A DNA stretch of 64,000 nt from Anaeramoeba flamelloides (GCA_027625915.1 JANTQA010000029.1:6696001-6760000), one strand, 5' to 3'. Numbered from the stretch's first letter, positions 11,791-24,885 are shown. Program-made: numbers and translations. Notes: a model not told the origin generated them from the letters alone.

Positions 11791-12670
11791 ATTTTAATTC
11801 AATAATCGATTTGATTACAATTTTTTTTTTGTTTTTGGGATTTTTAAATTTGAAACAATTGATTTTTTTTTACAATTTCTTCAGAGTAAAAATTCTTTTT
11901 GAGAAATAAATGTAAAATAGCAAAATAACTTAACATTCACTAGGGTGTGAACGTATTCCTTAAATGGTATAAATCTGATTTTTAATGAAAAAAAAAACAC
12001 AAAAACTATCTCAGAATTATAAAAAAAAATCTTCTTTCTGTTTATTAAATTTTTGTTCAATAAATTTTCCAATAAAAATCTGGTACTATTTTAATAATTT
12101 CATTGAAAATTTCTCAAAGAATATTAAGAAGTATTCTTTTTTTTTTAAAAATGTCAAATTTAGTAAAAAAAACTTAAAATATCAAGAAATCGCTTTTTAC
12201 ACATGAATGTTCTTTTTTTTGATTAACAAAATAATTTGTGACCTGTGTTTTATGGTTTTGTTGGAATATTGATTTAGATCGGTAATTAATAGATCAGATA
12301 TAATATTTATTCATTTTTGAGAAGGGTTAGTCCTTAAAAAGAAATAATTTTTTCATAGATTAAAATCTTTATTTTGATAAGAAAAATGTCACTATTTGGC
12401 TAAAGCTTTTCGCTTCAGAGAGTTATTCAAATTTTTTGGAAATATTTAAAAGTGTTTATTAGATTTAGAAATTACATCAGAGATTTAAAAAAGGTTCAAA
12501 ACTTTTTAAACTTTGAGAGATTTTTTAAAGCGAAGATCAATAAACATTTTTTCATTTTTTTTGTCAAACTAATAAAATCTTCCAAATTTTTTTTATTCGG
12601 CCTTATTGTCCCCTTCTTAATAAACAAAAGAAAAGAAATAAAAACACAAAAAAGAAACAAACCAAATCAA
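11791..12670. other. Upstream region of the RGS-DUF547 gene
   Basis: AT-rich, with T and A runs. An in-frame extension of the next gene upstream to 12452 lacks any ATG, so it is treated as 5' untranslated sequence. The motif GGGTTAGTCCTTAA near 12325 resembles the inner edge of the G repeats. Confidence 0.35.
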
Positions 12671-15600
12671 ATGTCTATCTCCCTTTTCAGAAAAAACAAA
12701 CAAAATCTCAAAACAAATAACCCGTTAACGGGTCGACATACAAACGAGTCACTTCGAAAAGAATTGGAAGGACTAGAAACCCGTATTCGAATTTTATATG
12801 AGACAAAAAACAATCTTTTATCTGAGGAGCATACCAAAAAGCTGCAAAAGCAATTAGAGAGTTCCACAAAGAGATTACAAATGAAAAAAAATGAATTTGA
12901 TTTAGCAAACGATCAATTAAGCCAAGCAAAGGATCGATTAGAAATTTTGACCACGCAAAACACCAAAGAATTAGAATCGTTAATGGGTGAGAACACTTTA
13001 GAAAAATTGAACTGGCTGCGCGAAAAGATCAAAGTCTATCAACAGAAGATCAAAGAATTTAAGTTAAAGGAATCTTCTGTGAATTTGGAAAACAAACTTC
13101 AAATAGAACAAGAAAATTTAAAACAAATCGTTGCTGACAATAATATAATCAGAAATGAAATTGTTGACAAACGTGAAACATTAGAGCAAACACAAAAGGT
13201 ACTACAAGATATGATCATCAGAAAGGCAAGAGGGTTAGATGATGAAGATCTCATATTTAAAGAAAAAGTCCAAAAAGAAAATGATGAAGAGATTAGTAGC
13301 AATGAACAAAAACTGAAAAAACTTGAATTCGAATTAAAAAAGCTCCGGAAACTTGAAGAAACAAGAAGCAATTTGGCTCAACAAGAAAGGTTATATTCAT
13401 TCCGATTGCAATTAAAAGAAAAAACTAAAGAAAATAAAAAATTGGAAGCAGAATTGGAAGAATTAAAAAATTTGATGACAACACCAGTAACTGAAGACTC
13501 AGAAACTGTTGGGTTGTCACCACTTAGTTCAGAGGTATTTTAATATCAATTTTTTTTTGTTTTTTTTGTTGTTGTCCTGCTTTATGTTGTTTGTTAAATC
13601 TTCATAAAGGCTTTTTCTTTTTTTTTTTTCTTGAAATTTCCAAGATGTGACAACTTGCTAATTTTTTTTACGATAAATTTCGATTTCATCACAAAATATA
13701 TAACACTACTTGAATAGGGAGAGTTTGAAAGAGAAGAAAGCTCACTAAAAACTGTTGTACCACTTGAGGATATTAATAAAAATAAACAAGAATCAGAAAA
13801 TGTTGAAGATAAACAAGAACTAAAGGATAAAGAAAACGAAAAACAAAAAGAAGATGAACAAGAGACAAAAAATACATCAGAAAAGGATCAAGATAATGAT
13901 CAACAAAAAGAAAAAGAAAAAGAAAACAAAAACAAAAATGAAGTTAAAGAAAATGAAAAGGAACCAAAAGAAAAAAAACAAGAAAAAGATAAAGAAAAAG
14001 AAGATGAAAAAGAAAAAGATAAAACAGAAGAAGAAGACAAAGACAAAAATGAACAAAAGAAAAAAAATACAGCAGAAAAGGATCAAGAGAATGATCAACA
14101 AAAAGAAAAAAAGAACAAGAATGAAAACGAAGTGAAAGAAAATGAAAAGAAAACAAAAGAGAAAAATGAAAAAAATAAAGAAGAAGAAGAAGAAAAAGAA
14201 AAAGAAAAAGAAAAAGAGGAAAAAGGTAAACAAAAAGAAAATGAACCAGAGAAAGAAAATCAAAAAGAGAATAATGAAGAAAAACAAGAAGAAAAAAAGG
14301 TAGGAATAAAAGTGGGAAATGAAAAGAAAAACCAACAACAAGAAAAAGAACAAGAACAAGATATCCAAAAAAATGAGAATGGAAAAGAGAAACACGAAAG
14401 TAATAAGATTAATAAAAAGAAACAATTATCAAAGACAAATTCAAAACAGTCTGGAATTGAAATTGATTCACTTCAATTACTTTTAAAATTGCCAATTGCA
14501 GTCGAACATTTCCGTGATTTTTTATCAAATAACGGAAATAAAGAATATTTATTAATATATTTAGATATTAAAAAATTTAAAGGATTAAATCTACAAAAAG
14601 AAGTATGTAAATTTATTTTTCATTTTTTTTTTTTTTTATTGTATATTTAAAGATTTATGGTTATACAAAACGAATAAACTGGTTGCTAACACGATAAATT
14701 AATTTACTGTTATTTTAATAAATTAAAAATATTTTTACAATTATTAAATACAATATTCATCAGAAGTACTTTTATCTAGAGTGTAATTTAAACATAAATT
14801 TCAAAGAAAAAAGAAATTACAGTAGTTTTAAAAATGTGAAAACTTTTTTTAAGTTTTCTTTTTGAAAAAAGGTGAAAAATATTTCAGATTTAAAACTTTT
14901 TGAAATTTTTCTCTTTTAAAAAAGTTAGAACTCAATCTTTAAAAGTGGGGTAGAGATTAGGGTGTGAAGAGAAGCACTTTTTATCAAAAAAAATCCTCTT
15001 TATTAAAATACAAAACTTTCAAAAAGTTTTGATTTGGAAAAAGTACTCACTTTATTAAAACAGAAAACTTTAAAAAAGTTTTAATTCTGTTAACCTCATA
15101 ATAAAAAAAAAAAAGTTAGTCACTTTTTTAAAATTGGTGTGCCATTTCCCAATTTTTATTATGTTGAGTTACTTTTCTATTATAATTATTTGATCTGAAT
15201 AACTTAAAAAATCATTATTTGAAAATCTAATAAATTTATTATTCTATTTCCATTTTTCAATTTTAAAAATAAAAATAACTTCCACATTCTGACAATACAC
15301 TAATGAAAAAAAGTGTTTATATTGAAAAATAAAATTTTGATTGGGCATTTTTTCATTTACTTTTTTAATGGGAAACTTGCAAAAAAATAAAAAAAAAAAA
15401 AAAAAAAAAAAAAAGAATGTTTCATAATATAAACCTTTACCATAAAATTAATAAATTAAAAAACAACAAATTCTAAATAATTCAATTCAACAAACCAAAA
15501 ATTAATAGCGATTAAAATTTTTTGTTACAAGAATTTTTAATAAATACATTAAGCCAGGATCATTATTTGAAATATCCATTAACCAGCAAATTAAAGAGAA

Positions 15601-18600
15601 TATCAAAAATAAAATTGAAAAGGGTGAATTTACAACTGATATATATGATGAAATTGAAGAAATTGCTGTTAAAATATTATCTGAGAATTCGTTTGAACAA
15701 TTCAAAAATTCAAATTCATATTTTGAATTAAAAAAAGGATTTCAAAGTAAAATCCCAATTGATGTTAATTTAAATAAACCAAAGATTGTTTCCATAGTAA
15801 GAAAGGAAAGAGTTCATAAGGCATTAAATAATGAATTTCAATTTATTCCACAAGCTTGCCCCCCATCTCAAGTGTCAGAAGAATTAATGGAAATTATGAT
15901 CTCTATTCTAAATGCTAATTTTTCTATTAGTTCGAACCAAATCGAATTAACTGCAATCAAACAATCAATACCATTCCATCGATTTGTTGCTGCAACAACA
16001 GAACTTCAAAATGTTTGACATTTGTTTTTTTCTCTTTTTTCTTTTCTCTTTTCTCTTTTCTCTTTTCCATCTTCTTTTCTTCGTTTTTTTCATATTTTGT
16101 CTATTAATTAAAATGTTTTAAAGTTCGAAAAACAAAAATATCGTCCATTTCAAAACATTTTTATCATTTTCCTTTTTTGGAAATTTAAAAAAAATGAATG
16201 TAAACAATGTTCTATTTTTTTGAAATTTGTTGAGTGACTTTAATTTGATTTTTTGATAATCATGATTATTTTAATAGAAATTCCTAATCAATTATCAACA
16301 ATTAAAACTGCTTTAACAACTAAATATTATATTTTTCCGTTTTTTTTTTTTTATTATAAATTAATGAATGATCATACACTTATTTATGAATTCAAAAAAA
16401 TATAGAACTAAATTTTATTTTTTGTTGAATAATATACCAATGATCAATATTTCATTTTAAAAATCTTTCAAACAAAAATTTAAAAATTTTTACCCACAAT
16501 TAAACCAGTTAAAAGAATAACAGTACAACACTTTTATCTCTAAATTAGATATAATTTTAATGATTTCAATTTGAGAGGATTCTTTTTTCCGAAAAAATTT
16601 AAAAATGAAAAAAATATTATTGCTATTTATTTTTTTTTAAACATAAACTTTTTCTTTGAAAATTTAAATAAATAATTTTTGATAACTACATATAAGAAAG
16701 AGATTAGAACCCACTTAAATGTTAAAGATAAGCACTGTAGTTACTTTTGAAAGATTTTGAGAATTCCTTGTATTAATAGTGCAAAGTTTGAAAATTTTCT
16801 GATTCTTCTTATTTCCAATTTGGAACAAAGTAAAATAAGAAGTATTTTACCTATAAAAATTGTCTTTAAATATGATATTTAAAGTTATTTTAGAAGAGTT
16901 TAACCAAAATTTTTGCGACGTTGTTAATCTCATAAATCCACAAGATCACCGCACTCAATTTCAAAACAATTGTAAGCATATATTTTGGTCCAAGGAACCA
17001 AAATACTTGTTCAAGAAAAACTAAAAAAAAAGTGTACTTGATAATTTGGGCAAAGTTTGGAAAAGGAATAAATTCCATTTCTTTCTTAAAAACAAGCCTA
17101 AATACAAACACTGTTTTTTTCTACTTTCAAAATATTTTACAATGATCTATTTTTTCGTTTTTCTTAAAAAAAAGAGAAGAGACCATTAATAAGAAGAATT
17201 TTGAAAGTAGAAAAAAAAAAAAATTGTAATTAATGAAAAAAAAAATAAAAACATTTTTTTTACTCTAGGTCAAGTCAAGAAATTTTTCGAGGATTTTTCA
17301 AAATTATCCATTGTCAAGAATGCAAGGTGCATGTAGATTTTAAATTTTGTTCGTTTTCTAGAATTGGCTGACAAACGGGGAACAAAAGAGGAAATAGATC
17401 TCATTGAAAGGATGTGCGATCTTGTTTGTCTCTGTGAAAATTTAAACCAAAGTTTTGTCTCCAATGACGAAAATGTAAATTTTAACTTCAATGTTTTCGC
17501 TAACTCCATTAGGAGAATGAGATCCTTTGAAGAACAAGTTATTTAAAAGTACCATTAAGAAATAACAAATTAGTTGTTTTGGTTAAATTTGTTTGGTTTG
17601 TTTTTTGTTTCGACAAGTTAGATCACGAGTTGAAAAAATAAATAGCATCTCATATTGTTTCATTTGTTCAACAATCACCTTTTATAATTCTTCGTTTTGG
17701 TTCTCCTTCCAGACTCAAAATATGAGATTGTTCTGGTGCTAAGAGGATATTAACCACCGCTCTTCGAACTCCTCAATATCATCTTATATCACTTCGAACA
17801 ATCTCTTTTTTTTTCGTTCTTCCAGAACAAACTCAGATTATAACAAGGAGATTGTTTCCAAATCAAAACAATAAGCACAGTTATTTATTAATTTAAGAAG
17901 TGTAAATTACAGTATAAATTTCCTTTTACTTCAATTTCATCAAATGTAATTTAAGCGTAAAATCATTGATTTCGCGATTGTTCAAGGGAAAGACACACCC
18001 AAATTTTCGTTTTATATTTAAAAAGCAAAAGCAAAAAATTGAAAAGAAAAAAGGAAAAAGAAAAAGAAAAAAAATTTGACATTTAAAAAGGGTTTATAAG
18101 AAGCAATTGGTAAAAAATCAAAAAAAAAAAAACAATGCTATCTTTAATTAAGGACTCCCAAAATCACAGCCACGATACTTTTGGTAGATTTAATTTAATG
18201 ATAATTGATCACGAATGTTCACTTGGTGATCGTTATTGAATTGTTGTAATTTCTTTTTTTTTTTTGAATCTTATTTGCTTTAAACATTTGGTTATTTTTA
18301 GCCTTTTGCTTTTTAGTTTTTATTTTCAAGTTACTCATACTTTCGTGTTTCAATGTAACAGTATTAGTAATTAACCACTTGATCTTTTTCCTTTGTAACT
18401 CTTATTTCCAATTTAAAGAAGATCAGCCAGGTGAAAGATGGAAAAAAAATTAAAAAAATATTATTGTTTTTATACTATAATTTAAAAATAATTATTAATT
18501 GATGAGAAAAGAATGAGTAATATTTGAACCTTTTACTTAACAGTTTCAATTTATAGAATTTTTTTTAATAATATTAAATGTGGCTCAGAAAAACTAAAAA

Positions 18601-21600
18601 TACAACATAAATTTATTTTTTTTAAAGATATGTAGATTACACACCACAATAAAAAAAAAGTTTTAAGGGACTAATATTTTTTAAAGATAAAATGAAATCT
18701 TGTCAAGATCTTGAAAAAATTTTTTTTTGTAATTTGTATTTTGGCTGATGAAATGGGTGAGCTAACCTCATCTAAACAATTTTTTAATTTGAGTCTCCTT
18801 TTTGAATTCCAAAATTCAAATGTTTCCAATATATAAAACTAAAAAAAGTAACCCATTATTTTTATTAACAATTAAGCTAATTCTTGAAAATGGGGAAACA
18901 CTTTTTTTAGTTGGAAAGTATTGATTTTGAAAGAAAAAATTATTTTGTTCTTTTTTTAATTATAATCTTTCAATTCAAATCTCAGCCAATAAAACTAATT
19001 GAGGTATAGGTGATCAAATAAATGAAAATTTGATAGAAGCCTTAACAAAATTTTATCAATGAAATTGAGATCTGATTAAGTAAAAACTTTATATTCTTTC
19101 AAGTTTGAAAAAACTCTTTTTCTAGTTTTCAAAAAATGAAAAAAAATTGAATAAAAAAAGTTTTGAAAATTTTTTTAACAAATTGTTTGGTATTACTCAT
19201 GAGAATCCTTATAACAATTTAAATCATTTTTGGAATAAAAAAATTGATTTTGAATTTTGAGGATAAAATTATAAAATTCCCAAATATCTTCAAGAAAATT
19301 TTATTGTAAAAAATCAAATTTTATCTTGCAAAAAAACACAATTTCTGAATAAAATTTTGTAAATAACTTTAAAACTTTAAGAGTTATAATTATTCTTCTT
19401 AAAACAATACCAATATTTTACAATGTGTTGAATAAATCAGTTTTTTGGTTAACCAAAGAAATGATTATCTCAAAAAAGAAAAAAAAAACTTTTATTTAAT
19501 ATTCCTGGTAACAAAGACTATTTATTGTATAATAATTATAAAAATAGAAAAAAAAAAAGGTAAAAACTTTTTGTATTAGAAGAAATAAAATGAATTTAAT
19601 AGTTTTCTTTTTCTTATAAAATGGAAAAAAAAATTGATCTAACAAAAAAAATTTTCTTTTCTGAGGTTTCTTCGTCGATTCAGAATTTTTTGACACTTCT
19701 TCCATCTAAGAAATTTGTATGTGGAGAAGAACATCAATAAAATATTTTAAAATTTTGCCTTGTTGTTTTGGAAGATTGATCCCTTCTTTTTTTAATTAAT
19801 CAAAAATAACCCCAATTAAACCCCAATTCAAAATTTTTAACACACCAAAATTCGATTTGTGAAAAAAAAAAAACTTATTTAATCAATTCAAGAAGATTTA
19901 CCAAATTAGAACCATTCACTAATTGAAATGTTAACACCTTTTTATAAATTACAATACTCACAAAACAATAAATAAATAATTATCAATACTAATAAATCAA
20001 GGGTGTGTTAAAAATTTTGGAGAGAGCAAAACAAAAAAATACCTTAGTAAATTTGTTGAAATTCTATTAGGAATATTGATCGATCAAAAGGTTAGATACT
20101 ACCAACTAATTTTATTTGAGTTCTTCTATTTGGAACAACTTGACTTTAACATAATATTAACCTTGTAGAAAAATTTTGATCTAACGAAGCAAATTACGTA
20201 ATTCAAACAATGGAATGAAAACAAAAACTAAAAGATGAAAAAATGATTTTCATATTTTCCAAAAATCAAAATTATCTCCAATTTCAATGAAATTGTATTA
20301 TTGTGATTGTCTGGAACGTTTTAGCTGTGTGGAAAATTTTGAATTTTAGTTTAGATTGAAATTGGATTTTTCAATTGTGTTTTTGTTTTTTTAATATTGT
20401 TCTTATAGGATATTCCCAAAAAAGTTTGGATTTTTATTTTTTTTACATTACAAATAAATTTCCTCTTTGTTAGTGGTAGTATTCTTAAACGGGAAAAATA
20501 AAATTAAGTGAAATATTAATACTGATTGAATTAACTCCTATTAGATAAATTTCAAAATATATGCATAAAAATAAATCCAAAAAATTGAAATACTTTTATT
20601 GAGAAAACGAGGTACGGCCAATTTTAATAAAAAAAACAAAAAAAGGGATACAAACCATTTTTTAAACAATAAAACACAGTTATAAAATTTTCATTCAATT
20701 GGAAAATTTGTCAATATTAAATATCTTTGGAAAAAAAATTTTTATGGTCAAAAACAAAAAAATAATCACCAAATTTTCACCTCAAAAAAATATTATATAA
20801 AATCGAGAACCAAAAATTTATATATCTTTTATTTATGTAATGTCTTACAAACAAACAAATTGGATTATTATAAAGAATAAATTTATGATTATAAACAATT
20901 TTGGATGATTAAATACTTTTTTGGAAGATTGCGTTTAAAAGAGATATTACAAAATAAATTTGCCCCACTTTATTGGAAATAGTTTATATGAAGATAGAGA
21001 GATAATGTCTAGGCTTACTTCTTCCATTACTATATTATTTTGTACTTTTACTTAATTCCCACAATAAATAGACAAATAAAATAATTCCCAAAATAATTAG
21101 ATTTTTCTTTCGTAAAATTTTGAAAATGGAATTAAACTTATTTTTTAAAATTAACTATTAAGGTTGGAAATATCAAGGTGGGACTTTTATACTATGCTTA
21201 TTCCATAAAAAAATAAATAAAAATAAATAAAAGCGCACAAACAATAAATATATGCATGTATTAGGTTTATATATGTAGTTTTATTAAAATAGAATTTGAT
21301 TTTTATTTTTTATAGACCATTTCGTGTATTGTTTTTCTCTTTTGGTATTAATTATTATTTTTATTTCATTATCATTTTTTTAAAATTTCACCCTAAACTT
21401 TTTTTATCCAATTTCTCTTTATCTAATATTTTTGCTATTTTTAGATTCAATTCTCACTTTTATCAAATCACCAACTCCAATTATCATTTTGGTTAAATGT
21501 TTATAACATCATTTTATTACACTCAGCAATTGTCAATGGTTTGCCAAACAATCGAACTGGATTACAATCAATGTTACAAGAATCAAGTTATATCATCGGG

Positions 21601-22095
21601 GGGTTAGATTTTTCGTTGTTGGACATTTTAAATGGGATTTTGAGATGTAATAAAGATAAAAAGAATAATACATATTTTAACAAACAGGATCCTCGGTCTT
21701 CATTATGCTTAAAAATTTTTGATCCAAAAATTCATTTTGGTGTAATTTCATTAACTTCAGAAGTTTCAATTATTCAAGTATATTACCCAAAAAAAACTTC
21801 ACAGGCTTTGGAAGCTGTGACAAAAATTCAAATGGCAAAATCAATAAAATATCAAAAAAATAAATTTTTCATCCCCAAATTATTCCAAGAATATTCAAAA
21901 GATTTTGGTGAAAATTCGCAAAAAATCCTAGAATGGCTCGAAAAACATTTAGATTCAAAAAAGTTAAAATATCTAAAAAGTCAAGAAAAAACAAAAATAC
22001 AATACCTTAGACAACATGTACTTTTACCCAGATTTATCATCGATACAAAAACAATACTTGAAAAAAATTTAAAAAAAAAAAAAATTAATTTTTAA
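12671..22095 (+). CDS. Coiled-coil, RGS and DUF547 multidomain protein (967 residues)
   Basis: Four exons, all joined in phase 0: 12671-13534, 13718-14602, 15509-16012 and 21445-22095. Introns are 183, 906 and 5,432 bp. Residues 1-288 are a long coiled coil (starts MSISLFRKNKQ). Residues about 300-520 are a K/E/N/Q-rich charged stretch. Residues about 534-660 form an RGS domain split by an intron (LLLKLPIAVEHFRDFLSNN ... LLIYLDIKKFK ... IYDEIEEIAVKILSENSFEQF). Residues about 730-907 are DUF547 (IPFHRFVAATTELQ, FWLNVYNIILLHSAIVNGLP, YIIGGLDFSLLDILNGILR, DPKIHFGVISL). RGS domains accelerate GTP hydrolysis by G-alpha subunits; the biochemical role of DUF547 is not established. The likely role is cytoplasmic G-protein signalling on a scaffold. 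The last part (K/Q-rich, to ILEKNLKKKKINF) is after DUF547. The start is the first ATG in the open frame. Confidence 0.85.
14603..15508 (+). other. Intron 3 of the RGS-DUF547 gene (906 bp) with an H repeat
   Basis: Donor GAA|GTATGT and acceptor TTAATAG|CGA, both phase 0, in the middle of the RGS domain. An H-family repeat fills about 14830-15135 and a pure A run of about 30 bases lies near 15385-15414. Confidence 0.6.
16872..17546 (+). pseudogene. Small nested two-exon gene inside the RGS-DUF547 intron, with an in-frame TAG
   Basis: Exon 1 runs from an ATG at 16872 to 16971, then a GTAAGC...CTCTAG intron of 297 bp, then exon 2 from 17269 to a TAA at 17544-17546. The joined frame would cover 125 residue positions plus the stop, mostly predicted helix, rich in Asp/Glu/Lys and clearly coding in codon use (TKEEIDLIERMCDLVCLCEN near the middle of exon 2). 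One TAG at 17334-17336 interrupts it after about 55 codons; it may come from a CAG. No short intron removes it in frame. The protein was not recognised. It could be a recently dead gene, a sequencing error, or a gene whose second half is no longer used. Confidence 0.45.
17885..18430. repeat. I-family dispersed repeat, copy 2
   Basis: Same order of motifs as 3550-4075: GTAAATTACA near the start, an A-rich stretch, then CAAAATCACAG, CACTTGGTGATCGTT and TTTTCAAGTTACTCATACTT. Confidence 0.6.
18670..19790. repeat. E-family repeat, copy 2 (uninterrupted)
   Basis: About 1.1 kb. It serves as the unoccupied reference for the two insertions in the copy at 9.2-11.8 kb. Shared stretches include TTTTTTAATTTGAGTCT, ATAAAACTAATTGAGGTATA and GGATAAAATTATAAAATTCC. 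No open frame of note. Confidence 0.6.
19842..20019. repeat. Short inverted-repeat pair (178 bp)
   Basis: CAAAATTTTTAACACACC at the left end is repeated as its reverse complement GGTGTGTTAAAAATTTTG at the right end, where the D repeat begins. It may be a very small inverted-repeat element or the meeting point of two D-type ends. Confidence 0.4.
19990..20365. repeat. D-family repeat, copy 2
   Basis: Aligns by eye with about 1290-2370 (after removing the C element) and 46940-47432. Shared words include GTTAGATA.(T/C)A(C/T)C and, near the end, TCCAAATTGAATGAAA-like sequence and TTTAGTTTA. This copy lacks the C insertion. Confidence 0.45.
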
Positions 22096-22379
22096 TCCTT
22101 TTAAATAAATATTGATAAATAATATTTATTTTTTATTATTAATTTGATTGAACACCTTTTTTTTTGTTTGATGAAATTTTATAATTTAAAATGATGTTAT
22201 ATTATTTAATTTAATATTTACATTTTTTTTTCCAATCAATAAATTAATTCTTAACATACATATATTTATCTATTAATCAATATTCTTATTTATTTCTTGA
22301 TCAATTGTTTTTATTTATTATCATCAATATTTTGGAATAAATAATAATTTATTTATTTTTTAACATTTCAATTTAAATG

Positions 22380-22913
22380 AAACTTTGTAAAAGTTGAAAG
22401 TGTGTAAAAAAAAAAATATTCCAAATATCAATTATTTTATATAACTTACCTTTAAAGTTTAAAGAAGAAATAAGTAGAATAATATAAAAATGAGAAAAGT
22501 TGATATCCATATGGAGTAAATCTAATAAATCAATATATTTTCTTATTAATTGAAAAACTCAAAATTCTTGAAAAAAACAACCAGGTTTATTTTGATTTCT
22601 CATTGAAGATCTTAGAAAATTACAATAAAAATGAAAATGATTTTTCTACAAATCATTTTAATTGCTTTAATAACATTCAAATAACATATTTTTTACTACG
22701 TGGCTATGGATTTTGTGATAAAAAATTCAATTTTCTACTGAATTAATATCAAAAAAAAATTAAAAAAAAAAAATTTGATAAAATGTTAAAAAATGTTTTC
22801 AATTTTGAAATTTTTAGAAATAATTTTTTATCTTCTTATATATATTTAAACCACTTAAAGTGATATAATTTACTCCTTAAAATTTGGAGCCTTTGACTAG
22901 AAAATTGTTCAGA
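22380..22913. repeat. C-family repeat, degraded copy 2
   Basis: Matches the interior of 1425-2118 (ATATCAATTATTTTATATAA; AATTGAAAAACTCAAA.TTCTT) and keeps part of the right end (GGAGCCTTTGACTAGAAAATTG). The left end is eroded. Confidence 0.45.
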
Positions 22914-22952
22914 TTTCTCAAATTATAACTTGTCAGGTATAATAAATTGAAA

Positions 22953-23679
22953 TAAACTGTTTTCAAATAAAAGTGCACAAAAATTTTCTATAATTATTCA
23001 TAATTAAATCAAATTAATTCTATTATCATACTAAAATCTAAGAAACTCTTTAAAACTGAAAAAAACACTCAACTGATTCTTTACAACTCATTAAAACTAA
23101 ACAATAAAAATTAAAATTAAATATTGTAAAAATTGATGTGTACTTTTGTTTGAAATTAGAAATTTTGTTTTGTAAATTGATTGGGAAAACAAATTTTAAA
23201 ATCAATAAAAAGATTTGAACACGGTGAATTGAGAAAAGATTTTTAAATTTCACGGAAAGGTTCTTTACAGATCAAAATTTTTTTCTTTACAGTCACATAT
23301 TCAAGATAAAGCCGCAATTTATCTGGGTATTATGCTGGGGTTGTTTTTTTTTTTTTTTTTTTTGCTTTATTTTTTCTTTAATTTGTAACATACATTAATC
23401 AAATAATGGTATTTCTTAATTCCTATATCTAGCTCATTCGAAATCCAAATTAAACTTTTTCCATTTTTTTACTGACAGAGTATTTCTTAATTGATTTATT
23501 CTTATCTTGTTTTTTTCATTTTCCAACTGTTCAATATCCATAAATAAAAAAAAAAAAAAATGAAAAAATGAATAATTAAAATGAAAATCACCAATAAGTA
23601 ATTAACTTATTAACAAGAATATTTAATAAAATTGATAATTTGGGGGGGGGTGTACTCTTTTGTTTTGAAAAAGAGTTTA
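22953..23679. mobile_element. A-family inverted-repeat element, copy 2 (727 bp)
   Basis: Left end TAAACTGTTTTCAAATAAA then AGTGCACA; right end GGGTGTACTCTTTTGTTTTG then AAAAAGAGTTTA. Interior matches 2734-3455 over the full length, including CACTCAACTGATTCTTTACA. More diverged at the ends than copy 1. Confidence 0.65.
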
Positions 23680-24885
23680 GATATATTATGAGATTATTGT
23701 AAAAAGCAAAACAATATTAAAATCAACTTAATTAATAAAAATGAAAAAAATGTTGTTTAAAAAAAATTTTTTAATTCAGAACTCATTTTAAGGGATTTAA
23801 GTGATTAACTTCTGTCAGATATATCGGGCGTATAATATATTTCTTTATGAAAAAAAAAAAAAATGGAAATCAATATAATAAAAAATTGATCAAGAAAAAA
23901 TTAAAGAAAGATATTATATATTTCTTGATCCTATCCACAATATTTGATATAATTATTTCTTCTTTTCTCAGTTTTATTTTTAATTTTGAATGGGAAGCCT
24001 TGTTTTTGTAAAATTTTTGATCAATAAATTACTTTCTATTTCAAAAGAATTCTCAACATGAATTTTAAATTCCTATTTTCATTCAATACATTTTATTTTT
24101 GAGTTGGGTTCAGAAAATGGATATTTTTCAAATTATTATTCATTATAAATAAAGATTTATTAGATGTTTTTCTTTCATTTGATAATTATTTATTTTCAAT
24201 GAAATCAAAAACGAAAAATAATTCTAAATCTGAACGAATTTTTTTGAACATTATTCTTTTATTTTGGGTTGAATCTTTTTGTAGTTGTTTTTTTTTAATT
24301 TTGGCTATTTTATCTCTTTTGTTTTAATCTTTGAAATTTTATTCTTTTTTTGGGCCTTGTTTAATCAAAATATTGGAAATATCAATTTTGAAAACAAATT
24401 TGTAAAAATATGTACGGTAAAAGAAAAATAAAGTGTAATGGGGTGAGAAATCCCAAGCTAATAACTGTTTGGACACACCTCCAATTTAAGAGGGTAAAGA
24501 ATAAATATCTTAAAAGAGAGAGTTGGTATTTTTTTTTTTTTTTTCATTTTTAATTTCTTAAGGACTAAGTTAGTGATTTATCAATTGGCCTCAACCCAAT
24601 GTGTTCCAATCCCATTTAAAATGTAAAGAAATTATCTTTAAAATATTCTCCAATTTGGATCAAAAAATCATTTTTCGTCATTTTTTAAATGAAAAAATGG
24701 AGTAAGAAATTTTGAGATACAAGAACTTGATCGCGTTGTTAAGGAACGTGTGAGGCAAAAAAAAAAAATAATTAGGTTTTTTTAACCTTAATAATACCCT
24801 CAATAAACAACTTTAAATCTAAATGATCGTATTGTCAATGTTTTTTAATCATTTGGTTACTTTGAGTTGTTACATTATCTTCACA

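Larger units (their letters stand above)
16013..21444 (+). other. Giant 5.4 kb intron in the DUF547 domain
   Basis: Donor AAT|GTTTGA and acceptor ATTTTTAG|ATT, both phase 0. The join restores the DUF547 pattern (ELQN then IQFSLL...FWLNVYN). Contents: a TCTTT tandem repeat (about 16030-16068), a small nested gene on the same strand (16872-17546), an I repeat (17885-18430), an E repeat (18670-19790), a short inverted pair (19842-20019) and a D repeat (about 19990-20365). The rest, about 20400-21440, is AT-rich with nothing recognised. Confidence 0.65.

Noticed and set aside
12452-12670. GTG-initiated upstream extension of the RGS-DUF547 gene
   Set aside because: No ATG in the extension and AT-rich composition; the first ATG at 12671 begins the coiled coil.
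13877-14425. Phe-rich open frame on the - strand
   Set aside because: Complement of the Lys/Glu-rich exon 2 of the RGS gene.
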